Source: Lachnospiraceae bacterium (lineage in GTDB: Bacteria > Bacillota > Clostridia > Lachnospirales > Lachnospiraceae). From it: DNA of 64,000 nt. The translations under genes were made by a program, and so were the position numbers. Shown here one piece after another: positions 31,016 through 41,876 of the stretch (its first letter is position 1; the number at the start of each line of letters is the position of its first letter). The notes under the pieces are model-generated. The model ran no database searches and was not told the DNA's origin. It saw nothing but the letters and a program-made list of their open reading frames with translations. The DNA is taken from positions 62,001 to 126,000 of the forward strand of contig JAAVYA010000007.1 of NCBI GenBank assembly GCA_022790855.1. The letters run 5' to 3'.

Positions 31016-31393
31016 ATGGTAATGGACGATAAGAAGGTTTTAATAAGTGATGATTCCGTTTTAGCCCGGAAGCAGTTAAAAGATATCTTAAAGCATTTCG
31101 GGTGCAGCAATTTTCTGGAAGCATCCAACGGTCAGGAGGCTGTTAATATTTATAAGGAACGCAATCCGGACCTTGTGTTCCTCGATATTGTAATGCCTGT
31201 CATGGACGGCGTATCCGCCACCAAAGAAATTATTGCTTATGATTCTTCTGCAGACATTGTGATCGTATCTTCTGTGGGCACACAGGCCCAGTTGAAGAAT
31301 GCTATTATTGAGGGCGCCCGTGATTTCGTACAGAAGCCCATCCAGGCCTCCCAGATCCAGGAAATCATTAATGTCAGATTCGGAGGTCATTAG
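31016..31393 (+). CDS. CheY-like single-domain response regulator
   Basis: LISDDSVLARKQLKDIL, DLVFLDIVMPVMDG, KPIQASQI receiver-domain signatures. Confidence 0.93.
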   Translation: MVMDDKKVLISDDSVLARKQLKDILKHFGCSNFLEASNGQEAVNIYKERNPDLVFLDIVMPVMDGVSATKEIIAYDSSADIVIVSSVGTQAQLKNAIIEGARDFVQKPIQASQIQEIINVRFGGH

Positions 31394-31395
31394 TT

Positions 31396-32289
31396 ATGTA
31401 TACGCAAGTATTTGGAAACTATTTGTTAAATACCGGAATGGTCACTACGGAACAATTATTATCCGCTATTTCCACCCAGTCTTCCGCCCGTGTAAATCTT
31501 GGAACACTGGCGATCCACAAAGGATATATGACAGCCAGTGAAGCAGAACGCATTTTTATACTTCAGACTCATCAGGACAAACGTTTCGGCGAACTTGCGG
31601 TAGAAGAAGGTTATCTTACCTCAGAGCAAGTGACGGAACTGCTTCAGAGCCAAGTTCCCGGTTACGTTTTACTGGGACAGGTTCTGATTGACCAAGGCGT
31701 AGTAAGCGCTACCCAGATGCAGAATATCGTGACGGACTATTGTTCGGAATTTGAGATAGATGACCTGGAGGAATATGAGGAGCAAAGCGATCTGGTCCAT
31801 CACCTTCTGACAGACATTGATTCTGAGGAGGAAGATACCAAAGAATACATCAATGAATATCTATTGTTGTTATTCAATAATTTAATTCGTTTTATCGGGG
31901 ATGATTTTACACCCTTGAATGTCATTAAGATTCCGGAAGTGCCCACAGAACGCTGTACCTCCCAGAGTCTGGATTGTCCTGCTTTCCATGTGGAATCCGC
32001 TTTGAATATGGAGTCTGCTACTGCCGTTGAATTTGCATCCCGTTACGCTCAGGATCAGTTTACGGAATTTGACGACTATGTTCGCGCCTCCATGGAAGAT
32101 TTTCTGAATTTACATAATGGATTATTTGTGGTAAATATGTCCAATGATTTTTCTCTGGAAGTAACCTTGGATCCCCCTGTTACCCAAGATGACAGTTTAT
32201 TTTCCCTAGGGGAATCTACGTATATCTTCCCGATCATGTTTCCATTTGGCATTGTACATTTTATCTGTTCGGTTCATTCCAACGAATAA
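31396..32289 (+). CDS. MshEN-like (GspE N-terminal) repeats fused to a CheX-like C-terminal domain
   Basis: Repeated LGTLAIHKGYMTASEAERIFILQ / FGELAVEEGYLTSEQVTELLQSQ / LGQVLIDQGVVSATQM; C-terminal CheX-like fold signature; 2-bp gap from the response regulator. Confidence 0.7.
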   Translation: MYTQVFGNYLLNTGMVTTEQLLSAISTQSSARVNLGTLAIHKGYMTASEAERIFILQTHQDKRFGELAVEEGYLTSEQVTELLQSQVPGYVLLGQVLIDQGVVSATQMQNIVTDYCSEFEIDDLEEYEEQSDLVHHLLTDIDSEEEDTKEYINEYLLLLFNNLIRFIGDDFTPLNVIKIPEVPTERCTSQSLDCPAFHVESALNMESATAVEFASRYAQDQFTEFDDYVRASMEDFLNLHNGLFVVNMSNDFSLEVTLDPPVTQDDSLFSLGESTYIFPIMFPFGIVHFICSVHSNE

Positions 32290-32351
32290 CTATGATTCTA
32301 TGGGGTTTTTATAAACTGTGGGGTTATGGTTCAACACATTTTCAGGATAAC

Positions 32352-32402
32352 AAAAAGAGTGCTGTAATATCAAGTCAATTAATAACACAACACTCTTTTT
32401 TC
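32352..32402. terminator. Bidirectional terminator
   Basis: AAAAAGAGTG..CACTCTTTTT between convergent genes. Confidence 0.65.
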
Positions 32403-32413
32403 ATTTTAATATT

Positions 32414-33901
32414 TTAAATTCCCAAAAATCCCTTTACCACTTCGGGCATCTCCTCTACCTGGCAGGTCGTCTTATGACGGACTTCAGCCCTACGGATTTC
32501 TTCAATCCCTTGCGGCACTTCCACTCCCGATAACTTCTCCAGTTCATCCACCAATTCAAAATCTGTCTTACAGTCATAGCTGCTGTCAATGGCGGTCATA
32601 ACACTTCTGGTAAATTTATATGGACTTGCAGTAGAAGCAATAACAGCCTTTGTTCCATCCTGGCTCTCGTTTTTATACTTCTCGTAAACACAAGCAGCCA
32701 CAGCCGTATGAGGATCCAGCACATATCCTTCCCGACGGTAAAGTTCTTTGATCGTAGATGCTGTCTCTTCCTCGCTGGCATAATTGCCATAAAAATCAGA
32801 AATCCTCTCTTTCATTTCCGGGGTAATCTGATAGCTTCCCTGACTTGACAGCGTTTCCATAAGCTTGCGGTCCCTGCTGTCGTCCCTGCCGGTCATCTCA
32901 AAGATCAAGCGCTCCAGATTGCTGGAAACAAGGATATCCATGGAGGGCGAGGAAGTCAGGATAAACTCCCGATTCTTATCATAGTTTCCGGTACGAAAGA
33001 AATCATAGAGCACCTTGTTTTCGTTGGATGCACAAATGAGCTTCCCAATGGGAATTCCCATCTCTTTTGCATACTTAGCAGCCAAAATATTGCCAAAATT
33101 ACCGGTAGGAACCACCACATGAAAAGCTTCTTTCTCGGACAATTCCCCCTGAGCCATCATTCTGGCATAGGCATAAACATAATATACCACCTGGGGGATC
33201 AGCCTTCCGATATTGATGGAATTGGCAGAAGAAAATTGAAATCCTTTGGCTGCAAGTTCCTGCGCCAGAGCCTGGTCAGAAAACATCTGCTTTACGCCTG
33301 TCTGGGCCTGGTCAAAATTCCCCTCTATCCCAACTACCAGGGTATTTGCCCCCTCCTGGGTCACCATCTGCTGCTTCTGGATCGGGCTGACCCCGTCTTT
33401 GGGATAAAATACAATGATCCTAGTTCCAGCCACACCGGCAAAGCCCGAAAGCGCCGCTTTCCCCGTATCTCCTGAGGTTGCCGTAAGAATGACGATCTCT
33501 TTGTCCGCTTGATTCTTTTTGGCAGAGCAAATCATCAAGTGGGGTAATATGGACAATGCCATATCCTTAAACGCAATGGTAGGCCCATGAAATAATTCCA
33601 GATAATACGCATCGTTTGTCTTTTTTACAGGTACGATCTCCTCCGTATCAAACTTACTGTCATACGCCTTTTGAATACAATTTTTCAATTCTCCTTCGGT
33701 AAAATCCGTAAAAAACAGCTTCATCACCTCATAGGCTGTCTCCTGGTACGTCATATTCATCAAGGCCTTCTCAGGAATCGTAAGCTTTGGAATGCGCTCC
33801 GGTACATACAATCCCCCATCTGGGGCAAGACCGGTTAAAATTGCTTGGGAAGCAGTTACTCCGCCTTGGGAATTCCTGGTGCTTGTATACAATAAATCCA
33901 T
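32414..33901 (-). CDS. thrC: Threonine synthase
   Basis: MDLLYTSTRNSQGGVTASQAILTGLAPDGGLYVPE; FHGPTIAFKDMAL; TATSGDTGKAAL. Confidence 0.95.
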   Translation of the reverse strand: MDLLYTSTRNSQGGVTASQAILTGLAPDGGLYVPERIPKLTIPEKALMNMTYQETAYEVMKLFFTDFTEGELKNCIQKAYDSKFDTEEIVPVKKTNDAYYLELFHGPTIAFKDMALSILPHLMICSAKKNQADKEIVILTATSGDTGKAALSGFAGVAGTRIIVFYPKDGVSPIQKQQMVTQEGANTLVVGIEGNFDQAQTGVKQMFSDQALAQELAAKGFQFSSANSINIGRLIPQVVYYVYAYARMMAQGELSEKEAFHVVVPTGNFGNILAAKYAKEMGIPIGKLICASNENKVLYDFFRTGNYDKNREFILTSSPSMDILVSSNLERLIFEMTGRDDSRDRKLMETLSSQGSYQITPEMKERISDFYGNYASEEETASTIKELYRREGYVLDPHTAVAACVYEKYKNESQDGTKAVIASTASPYKFTRSVMTAIDSSYDCKTDFELVDELEKLSGVEVPQGIEEIRRAEVRHKTTCQVEEMPEVVKGFLGI

Positions 33902-33990
33902 TTTCTTTTTCCTTTCCCACACGTATCTCTTCTATCTCAAAATTTTTGTATCACTCTATCCCGGCCTGTGTTATACTAATAACAACGGCT

Positions 33991-34004
33991 AACGGACGTC
34001 CGTT
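33991..34004. promoter_or_regulatory. Perfect 14-bp palindrome AACGGACGTCCGTT, candidate operator
   Basis: Located just downstream of a TGTGTTATACT extended -10 and upstream of the ORF at 34035. Confidence 0.45.
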
Positions 34005-34034
34005 GATCCGATTTTTTACTGCCAGGAGGTTTCT

Positions 34035-34835
34035 ATGCTGCCAGGAGTCTATCTTGCATACAAAAAAAACAAAACAGCCTATTACAGGGCCAGCATTACT
34101 TATCGCAACAAACATATCAGCCTGGGAAGCTATGAGCTTGAAACCACGGCTCATCAGGCTTATTTGCAGGCGCTGGATATCCTCTCCGGCGCCGGGATTA
34201 CATTGTCAGGCCTGGATACGGAATCCGGCCCTCTGCTTTTTGAAAAAAAAATCGCATTGCTGAATTTCCGGAACAACCATATTTATTTCAAAAATCCCAT
34301 TTATCTGAAGCAAAATTATTTTTTATATTTTATTTCGCCTCATGATGAACTGAAATTCGATGCAGACGATTTATTCTATTATTCCAGCCACAAGATCATG
34401 CGCCGGAAGGGCCATTTATTTGTCTGCGACTACGGTATGCAGGTAAATATCCTCTCCCGCTACGGCATCCGGAATTTCGCCGTAGCGGGAAGGGATTACC
34501 GTTTTGTCAACGGCGATCCTTCCGATTTCAGATATTCCAATCTGGAAGTCATCAATCCTTACTACGGCGTCATGCGTATCCTGCGACAGAACACGGTGCA
34601 GTTTAAAGCGCAGATCCATATCGCCGGCAATCACGTGATCGGCCTCTATCCCACCCAGGAGGAGGCCGCCGTTGCCTACAATAAAGCCGTGGACACTGCC
34701 AGATACTACGGCATCCAAAAAAATTACTTTACCAATTATATCCAAGAGCTGTCTCCTCAGGAATATGCCAGGCTCTATGCCAAATCATCAATCTCTGCCA
34801 AGCTGATCGCTTATCTGAAAGATCAGGCCCACTGA
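34035..34835 (+). CDS. AP2-like / degenerate HNH / AP2-like protein (putative DNA-binding)
   Basis: AP2-like N-terminus (GVYLAYKKNKTAYYRASITYRNKHISLGSYE), HNH-derived core (YRFVNGDPSDFRYSNLEVIN), AP2-like C-terminus (FKAQIHIAGNHVIGLYPTQEEAAVAYNKAVD); aggagg RBS. Confidence 0.7.
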   Translation: MLPGVYLAYKKNKTAYYRASITYRNKHISLGSYELETTAHQAYLQALDILSGAGITLSGLDTESGPLLFEKKIALLNFRNNHIYFKNPIYLKQNYFLYFISPHDELKFDADDLFYYSSHKIMRRKGHLFVCDYGMQVNILSRYGIRNFAVAGRDYRFVNGDPSDFRYSNLEVINPYYGVMRILRQNTVQFKAQIHIAGNHVIGLYPTQEEAAVAYNKAVDTARYYGIQKNYFTNYIQELSPQEYARLYAKSSISAKLIAYLKDQAH

Positions 34836-34846
34836 CACAACGCCCT

Positions 34847-35341
34847 CTAATCCGCAACGCTGTTGTTAATGTAGTTTACCAGTCCTTCCGCCGCGATGAT
34901 CTTTTGCATAAATTCTGGAAACGCCTGCCCCTCATAGGTCTCCTGCTTCGTCTTGTTGGTAATCATACCGCTGTCGAAATCCACTTCTATCTCATCGCCT
35001 TCCTGAATGCTCTTGGAGGCTTTGGGACATTCAATAATCGGAAGCCCGATATTAATTGCGTTTCGATAAAATATCCTGGCAAAGGTCTCTGCTATCACAC
35101 AGCTAACCCCGGCTGCCTTAATGGCGATAGGAGCGTGTTCTCTGGAGGAACCGCATCCGAAGTTTTTATCCGCAACAATTAAATCGCCTTTTTGCACTTT
35201 ATGGATAAATTCTTGATCAATGTCCTCCATACAATGAGCCGCCAGCTCAGCCGGATCGGAGGAATTCAAGTACCTTGCAGGAATGATTACATCCGTATCT
35301 ACATTATCGCCATATTTAAATACACGTCCACACGCTTTCAT
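34847..35341 (-). CDS. leuD: 3-isopropylmalate dehydratase small subunit
   Basis: [30 protein letters not shown]. Confidence 0.95.
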   Translation of the reverse strand: MKACGRVFKYGDNVDTDVIIPARYLNSSDPAELAAHCMEDIDQEFIHKVQKGDLIVADKNFGCGSSREHAPIAIKAAGVSCVIAETFARIFYRNAINIGLPIIECPKASKSIQEGDEIEVDFDSGMITNKTKQETYEGQAFPEFMQKIIAAEGLVNYINNSVAD

Positions 35342-35354
35342 CTCTCTTCCTCCT

Positions 35355-36617
35355 TTACATTTCGGGCCCGGATAATTTCCCGGTCAGGGCGCTTGCCGCC
35401 GCCACTGCCGGACTGGCCAGATAAATCTCAGAATCCACATGTCCCATTCTTCCCACAAAGTTCCGGTTGGTAGTGGACACGCAGCGTTCTCCCTCTGCCA
35501 GAATTCCCATATAACCTCCCAGGCAAGGCCCGCAGGTGGGAGTGCTGACAATGGCTCCTGCTTCTATAAAATCCCGGACCAGTCCTAATTCCATGGCCTC
35601 CAGATAAATCTTTTGGGTAGCCGGAATCACAATACAACGTACTCCCTTTGCCACGCTCTTACCCTTAAGAATCTCAGCGGCAATTTTTAAATCGTCAAGC
35701 CGTCCGTTGGTACAAGATCCAATCACCACCTGGTCAATGGCAATATCCCCCACTTCATCAATGGTCCTGGTGTTTTCCGGAAGATGGGGGAAAGCCACCG
35801 TAGGCTTCAACTGACTTAAGTCAATGGTATACGTCTCGTCATATTCTGCATCTTCATCTTCATCTGCTTCGTATACCGTAAATTCCCGTCCGGAATGCTC
35901 CTTCATATATGCCTTCGCCAAATCATCCACCGGGAAAATTCCATTTTTTCCTCCGGCTTCAATGGCCATATTGGCAATGGTAAAACGATCGTCCATAGAT
36001 AGATGCTGAATGCCTTCTCCCACAAATTCCATGGATTTGTATAACGCCCCGTCTACACCGATCATGCCGATAATATGTAAGATCACGTCTTTGCCGCTGA
36101 CCCATTTGGAGGGCCTGCCCACAAGATGAAATTTGATAGCGGAAGGAACCTTAAACCAGGATTTTCCTGTGGCCATCCCGGCAGCCATATCCGTGCTTCC
36201 CACCCCGGTGGAGAATGCACCCAGCGCTCCATAAGTACAGGTATGGGAATCCGCCCCAATCACTACGTCTCCTGCCACCACAAGGCCCTGCTCGGGAAGC
36301 AGCGCATGTTCAATGCCCATTTTTCCCACGTCAAAATAATTGGTGATCTCATGTTTTGCGGCAAACTCCCTGACACACTTGCAATGCTGGGCAGATTTAA
36401 TATCCTTATTCGGTACAAAATGATCCATAACCAAAGCAATTTTATCTTTATGAAATACTCCCGTCGTTTTCATTTTATCCATCTCATGGATAGCCACCGG
36501 CGAAGTAATATCGTTTCCCAGAACAAGATCCAGCTTTGCTTCGATCAGCTGGCCCGCCGACACCTGCTCTAACCCGGCATGGGCGGCCAAAATTTTCTGC
36601 GTCATTGTCATTCCCAT
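35355..36617 (-). CDS. leuC: 3-isopropylmalate dehydratase large subunit
   Basis: [49 protein letters not shown]. Confidence 0.96.
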   Translation of the reverse strand: MGMTMTQKILAAHAGLEQVSAGQLIEAKLDLVLGNDITSPVAIHEMDKMKTTGVFHKDKIALVMDHFVPNKDIKSAQHCKCVREFAAKHEITNYFDVGKMGIEHALLPEQGLVVAGDVVIGADSHTCTYGALGAFSTGVGSTDMAAGMATGKSWFKVPSAIKFHLVGRPSKWVSGKDVILHIIGMIGVDGALYKSMEFVGEGIQHLSMDDRFTIANMAIEAGGKNGIFPVDDLAKAYMKEHSGREFTVYEADEDEDAEYDETYTIDLSQLKPTVAFPHLPENTRTIDEVGDIAIDQVVIGSCTNGRLDDLKIAAEILKGKSVAKGVRCIVIPATQKIYLEAMELGLVRDFIEAGAIVSTPTCGPCLGGYMGILAEGERCVSTTNRNFVGRMGHVDSEIYLASPAVAAASALTGKLSGPEM

Positions 36618-36639
36618 AGATGTTTCCTCCTGTCAATTT

Positions 36640-36781
36640 GTAACAGTTCAGCCTTCGGCTCCACTGTTACGGAATCCGGCTCATTTGGAAGTTTGCCTGC
36701 GGCAAAGAGCCGGATTCCCATTATATCAGCTTTATCATACGGACTTTGCAGTAAATGCAAAGTCCTGGGCTGAACTGTTAC
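36640..36781. repeat. Composite inverted-repeat element (14-bp outer arms plus three internal hairpins)
   Basis: GTAACAGTTCAGCC (36640..36653) / GGCTGAACTGTTAC (36768..36781); GGAATCCGGCTC/GAGCCGGATTCC; GGACTTTGCA/TGCAAAGTCC; local 31-bp palindrome 36640..36670. Confidence 0.9.
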
Positions 36782-36911
36782 GTTAATTTCCTTTTTTATT
36801 ATTTCTTGATTGCTATTTTACCATAAACTATACTATAATAGAAATACATATCAAACATATTTATTATAATTTCCAGTTATGGAAATGCATACATCGAAAA
36901 GAGGCTTACCA

Positions 36912-37811
36912 ATGAATCAAACCCTTTCTTCTTACAAAATTTTTTATGCGGTGGCAAACGCCGGAAATATCTCAAAAGCCGCCAAAGAGCTCTATATCAG
37001 CCAACCGGCCATCAGCAAATCCATTCAAAAGCTGGAGGATAGCCTGGAAACGAAGCTTTTTTCCCGCAGCTCCCGGGGCGTTTCGCTGACGCCGGAAGGG
37101 GAACTTTTATACAGCCATGTAAAATCTGCCTTTGAGACCCTTGCCCTGGGTGAAGACAAGCTGCGCCGCAGCATCCGATTAGGTATGGGGCATCTGTCCA
37201 TTGGCGTTAGTTCCGCCTTATGCAAATATCTTCTGCTTCCTTTTTTGAAGGATTTTATCAAACGATATCCCCATATCAGCATCTCCATTGACTGCCATTC
37301 CACCAACCACACGTTAAAACTGTTGGAGGAAGAAAAAATCGACATCGGACTGGTGGGAAAACCGGACACCGCAAAGAGTCTCTGCTTTTACCCTTTTCGG
37401 GAAATTGAAGATATCTTTGTAACAAATAAAGACTATCTCCACAATTTAAGGCTGCGGGGAATCCACAAAAATGCCATCCTGCAAAATTCCACGCTGATGC
37501 TTCTGGATAAAGGCAACATGACCAGACAGTACATTGACGACTATCTGCTGGAACATCAAATCCAAGTGCAGGACTCGATTGAAACCTCCTCCCTGGATTT
37601 GCTCATTGAGTTTTCCAAAATAGGATTGGGGGTGGCCTGCGTTATTCGGAATTTTGTAACAAATGATCTGAATTCCGGCGCACTCATTGAGATTCCCCTG
37701 GAAGTCCCCATTCCAAAGCGGGAAGTGGTCTTTGCATGTAATACGCACATGAAGCATTCCAAATCCATGGAAAGCTTTCTTAAGTTCTATGATCAGTATC
37801 CCCACCTATAG
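36912..37811 (+). CDS. LysR-family transcriptional regulator
   Basis: HTH FYAVANAGNISKAAKELYISQPAISKSIQKLEDSLETKLFSRSSRGVSLTPEG. Confidence 0.94.
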   Translation: MNQTLSSYKIFYAVANAGNISKAAKELYISQPAISKSIQKLEDSLETKLFSRSSRGVSLTPEGELLYSHVKSAFETLALGEDKLRRSIRLGMGHLSIGVSSALCKYLLLPFLKDFIKRYPHISISIDCHSTNHTLKLLEEEKIDIGLVGKPDTAKSLCFYPFREIEDIFVTNKDYLHNLRLRGIHKNAILQNSTLMLLDKGNMTRQYIDDYLLEHQIQVQDSIETSSLDLLIEFSKIGLGVACVIRNFVTNDLNSGALIEIPLEVPIPKREVVFACNTHMKHSKSMESFLKFYDQYPHL

Positions 37812-37844
37812 CCTGCGCTGCTTCCCACCCATGATTTCCATAAG

Positions 37845-37873
37845 AAAAGGTGATTTAAAAAATCACCTTTTCT
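37845..37873. terminator. Terminator between LysR gene and ilvC
   Basis: AAAAGGTGATT..AATCACCTTTT. Confidence 0.75.
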
Positions 37874-37924
37874 TGTCATCTTTCACCTTAGAAATCTCCC
37901 AAAGCGCGAACTCTGTGGTTCTAA

Positions 37925-38968
<1,044 letters not shown>

Positions 38969-39469
38969 TTAATCAAAATATCGTACATCGTCCGAACCCC
39001 TGTTGAGGCCGGTAATTCCCGTCCGGGCCAGTTCCAAAATCTCATATCCCTGGACCAGATCCAAAAAAGCCTCCAGCTTGCTCTGGTTGCCGGTAAGTTC
39101 AATTACCATGGATTCGTGGGTAACGTCCACTACCTTGGCGCGGAAAATATCCACAACGGAAATAATTGCTTGGCGGTCCGTATCTTTGGCACGGATCTTT
39201 ACCAAAATCAGTTCCCGGCAAACAGAATCACCGTCCTTTAAGGGCTTAATGTCCACCACATCCTCCAGCTTCGCCAACTGCTTCTCAATCTGCTCTAAAA
39301 TCAGTTCGTCCCCGCTGGCCACAATGGTAATCCTGGTAAAACGGGGGTCTGCCGTCACACCAGCCGATATACTGTCAATATTATATCCCCGCCGGCTGAA
39401 AAGGCCGGACACATGGCTGAGTACGTTGGGGGTATTCTCAACCAAAATCGATAATGCTCGTCTGTTCAT
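38969..39469 (-). CDS. ilvN: Acetolactate synthase small subunit
   Basis: MNRRALSILVENTPNVLSHVSGLFSRRGYNIDSI ACT domain; start at 39469 with RBS. Confidence 0.94.
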   Translation of the reverse strand: MNRRALSILVENTPNVLSHVSGLFSRRGYNIDSISAGVTADPRFTRITIVASGDELILEQIEKQLAKLEDVVDIKPLKDGDSVCRELILVKIRAKDTDRQAIISVVDIFRAKVVDVTHESMVIELTGNQSKLEAFLDLVQGYEILELARTGITGLNRGSDDVRYFD

Positions 39470-39501
39470 GGGAACCCTTCCTTTCACGATTACAACCCAT
39501 T

Positions 39502-40848
39502 TTAGCAATAGATAATTTCATTGTCAATAGTCACAATTGGAACTCCATAACTTTTTGCCATACTTTTTATTTGGGTTTCCCATTCCTCCAGGTTATGATT
39601 CCACTGAATTGCCATAATCCCAGAATAATGATACAGCACATAGGAAATGGTATCCAGCGAATCCGAAGCTAACATCAAAGGCAGATTTACGTTTCTGGCC
39701 AGCTCTTCTGCTACTGCCAAAGCCGCCTTCTCTTCCGCCACTCCCTCGGCAGAAGTGCAGATACGCAAAATATCCGCCTCCTCTTCCATATCAAAGGCCA
39801 AATCCAGCGCCGTATCAAACAATTCCTCCTGGTATTCCTCCACCAGCTCTTCATTCACGGAAAAGTCAATCAACTCCCCTATGGACAGCTTCTGCCCCGG
39901 AACAAAGGCAAAGACTTCCCTCTCTGAGGCCAGTAAGATCCTGTCCGCCTCATGTTTCCTTGCAGGCACGGTGTGTTTCCCTTTTACCATTTCAGCTACA
40001 TTTCCAATAAATTCCGGCGTACTGCCGCAGCATCCTCCCAGAATACTTGCTCCGGCGTCCAGAAGAGCTTCCATATGGACGGCAAAGGTTTTTGCATCCA
40101 TGTCATATTCCGTGTTATGATCCTTGGAAAGCTTGGGCATACCTGCATTGGGCTTTGCAATGACAGGTACACAGGAAAAAGATACCAATTCTTTCACTGC
40201 TTCTATCATTTTGTCCGGGCCTGCAGAGCAATTCAGCCCCACTGCATCTACGCCAAGTCCCTGGAGTACCACAGCCGCGGCTTTAGCAGAAACGCCGTAC
40301 AACGTCTTTTTATTTTCCTGAAAGCTTAACGTAGCCATAATTGGAAGATCGCACACCTCTCTGGCTGCCAGCACGGCCGCCCGGGTCTCCTGAAGGCTCA
40401 TCATGGTTTCCACTACCAGCAAATCCACCCCCGCTTTGACAATCAGGCGAATCTGCTCTTTGTAAATGTCCACAAGCTCATCAAAACTTAAATTTCCCAA
40501 AGGCGCAAGCTGCGCCCCGGTCATCGTAATATCTCCCGCTACCAGAGCCTTCCCGCCGGACGCTTCCCTGGAAATCTCTACCAGACCTTGATTCAGCTCT
40601 TCCATTCGTTCCAAAAGGCCGTATTCCTTTAACTTGATCCGGTTCCCGGAAAAAGTAGGAGCGTAGATGATATTGCTTCCCTGGCTGATATATTCTTCCT
40701 GGAGCTGCTTCATGACCTGAGGGTGTTCCGTCACCCAAAGTTCCGTGCACACGCCGTAGGGCATTCCCCGTTTTAACAGATTGGAACCGGTGGCCCCGTC
40801 CAATAACAATATTCCTTCTGCCGCTTCCTTAAATTCCTGTTTTGTCAT
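39502..40848 (-). CDS. Homocysteine S-methyltransferase family protein (MetH N-terminal-like)
   Basis: LLLDGATGSNLLKRG; GLNCSAGPDKM; GGCCGSTPEFI zinc-binding Cys pair; aaaggagg RBS before ATG 40848. Confidence 0.88.
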   Translation of the reverse strand: MTKQEFKEAAEGILLLDGATGSNLLKRGMPYGVCTELWVTEHPQVMKQLQEEYISQGSNIIYAPTFSGNRIKLKEYGLLERMEELNQGLVEISREASGGKALVAGDITMTGAQLAPLGNLSFDELVDIYKEQIRLIVKAGVDLLVVETMMSLQETRAAVLAAREVCDLPIMATLSFQENKKTLYGVSAKAAAVVLQGLGVDAVGLNCSAGPDKMIEAVKELVSFSCVPVIAKPNAGMPKLSKDHNTEYDMDAKTFAVHMEALLDAGASILGGCCGSTPEFIGNVAEMVKGKHTVPARKHEADRILLASEREVFAFVPGQKLSIGELIDFSVNEELVEEYQEELFDTALDLAFDMEEEADILRICTSAEGVAEEKAALAVAEELARNVNLPLMLASDSLDTISYVLYHYSGIMAIQWNHNLEEWETQIKSMAKSYGVPIVTIDNEIIYC

Positions 40849-40916
40849 AATATCCTCCTTTTGACACATAGGCCGCAGATTTTGGCAGTCTTTTAGAAGT
40901 GTTGCTTTCAAATCCT

Positions 40917-41876
40917 TTATTCAGACTGAAGAAGTTTCCGCCGCCGCTTCATTCTGGCATAGCTGTAAATTCCCAGTCCGATCAGTGTGGTAAGATAAGG
41001 GATCATCTGAATCAACTGCATGGGAATCGTGGTTAACTGCATGAGATTTGCCACCGCCTGGGCAATACCAAACAATATGGACACCAAAAAACCGCCTACC
41101 GGAGTATCCGCCCCCATGGAGCTGGCCGCTAATGCAATATATCCCCGTCCTGCCGCCATCTCCCTGGTAAACATATTCATATAGCCGCCGGAAAGATAAA
41201 ATCCTCCCATGCTGGCCAGCATTCCGCTGATTACCAATGCAATATACTGTATTTTTCTTGCACTGATCCCCACAGATTCCGCCGCATTTTTATTTTCTCC
41301 TACTGCGCGGATTTTGAGACCCATGGGCGTCTTATACAAAAAGATATGCATAACGATCACCGCCAGAATCGACAGCCACGTTAATAAGTTCTGCCCTGAC
41401 AATATTTCTCCCAAAACGGGAATCGAGCCGATCAGGGGAATCACCACCTTCGGCGCGGCCACGCTGGCAACGGAGCTGGAAGCCCCTTTTTCCCCTGCAA
41501 CCGCCATCAAAAGCATAACCGTTCCGCCAGATGCGATGAGATTTAAAGCAATCGCCGCCAAAATCTCGTCCGCTTTCATGTGCAGGATACAAAAGGCAAA
41601 GATCAGTCCGATCACCCCTCCCACCAATACGGTAAGAAGGAAGCCGAACCCAAAGGAGGCAAACTGGGAAAATCCGCTTGCCGTACCGAAAATTCCTCCT
41701 CCCAGGGCGGAAAACAATACGCCAAACAACGCGGACAACAACATCATGCCCTCCAGGGCCATATTACAGATACCGGCCTTGGCGGCCACTGCGGACGCCA
41801 TTGTGGCAAACAGGATCGGCGTGGTTGCCCGCAGGATGGAGTTTACAAATTCTACGGAAAAAATACCATTTAACAT
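40917..41876 (-). CDS. ABC transporter permease, nucleoside/BMP family
   Basis: Multi-TM; adjacent to BMP lipoprotein and double-NBD ATPase. Confidence 0.9.
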   Translation of the reverse strand: MLNGIFSVEFVNSILRATTPILFATMASAVAAKAGICNMALEGMMLLSALFGVLFSALGGGIFGTASGFSQFASFGFGFLLTVLVGGVIGLIFAFCILHMKADEILAAIALNLIASGGTVMLLMAVAGEKGASSSVASVAAPKVVIPLIGSIPVLGEILSGQNLLTWLSILAVIVMHIFLYKTPMGLKIRAVGENKNAAESVGISARKIQYIALVISGMLASMGGFYLSGGYMNMFTREMAAGRGYIALAASSMGADTPVGGFLVSILFGIAQAVANLMQLTTIPMQLIQMIPYLTTLIGLGIYSYARMKRRRKLLQSE

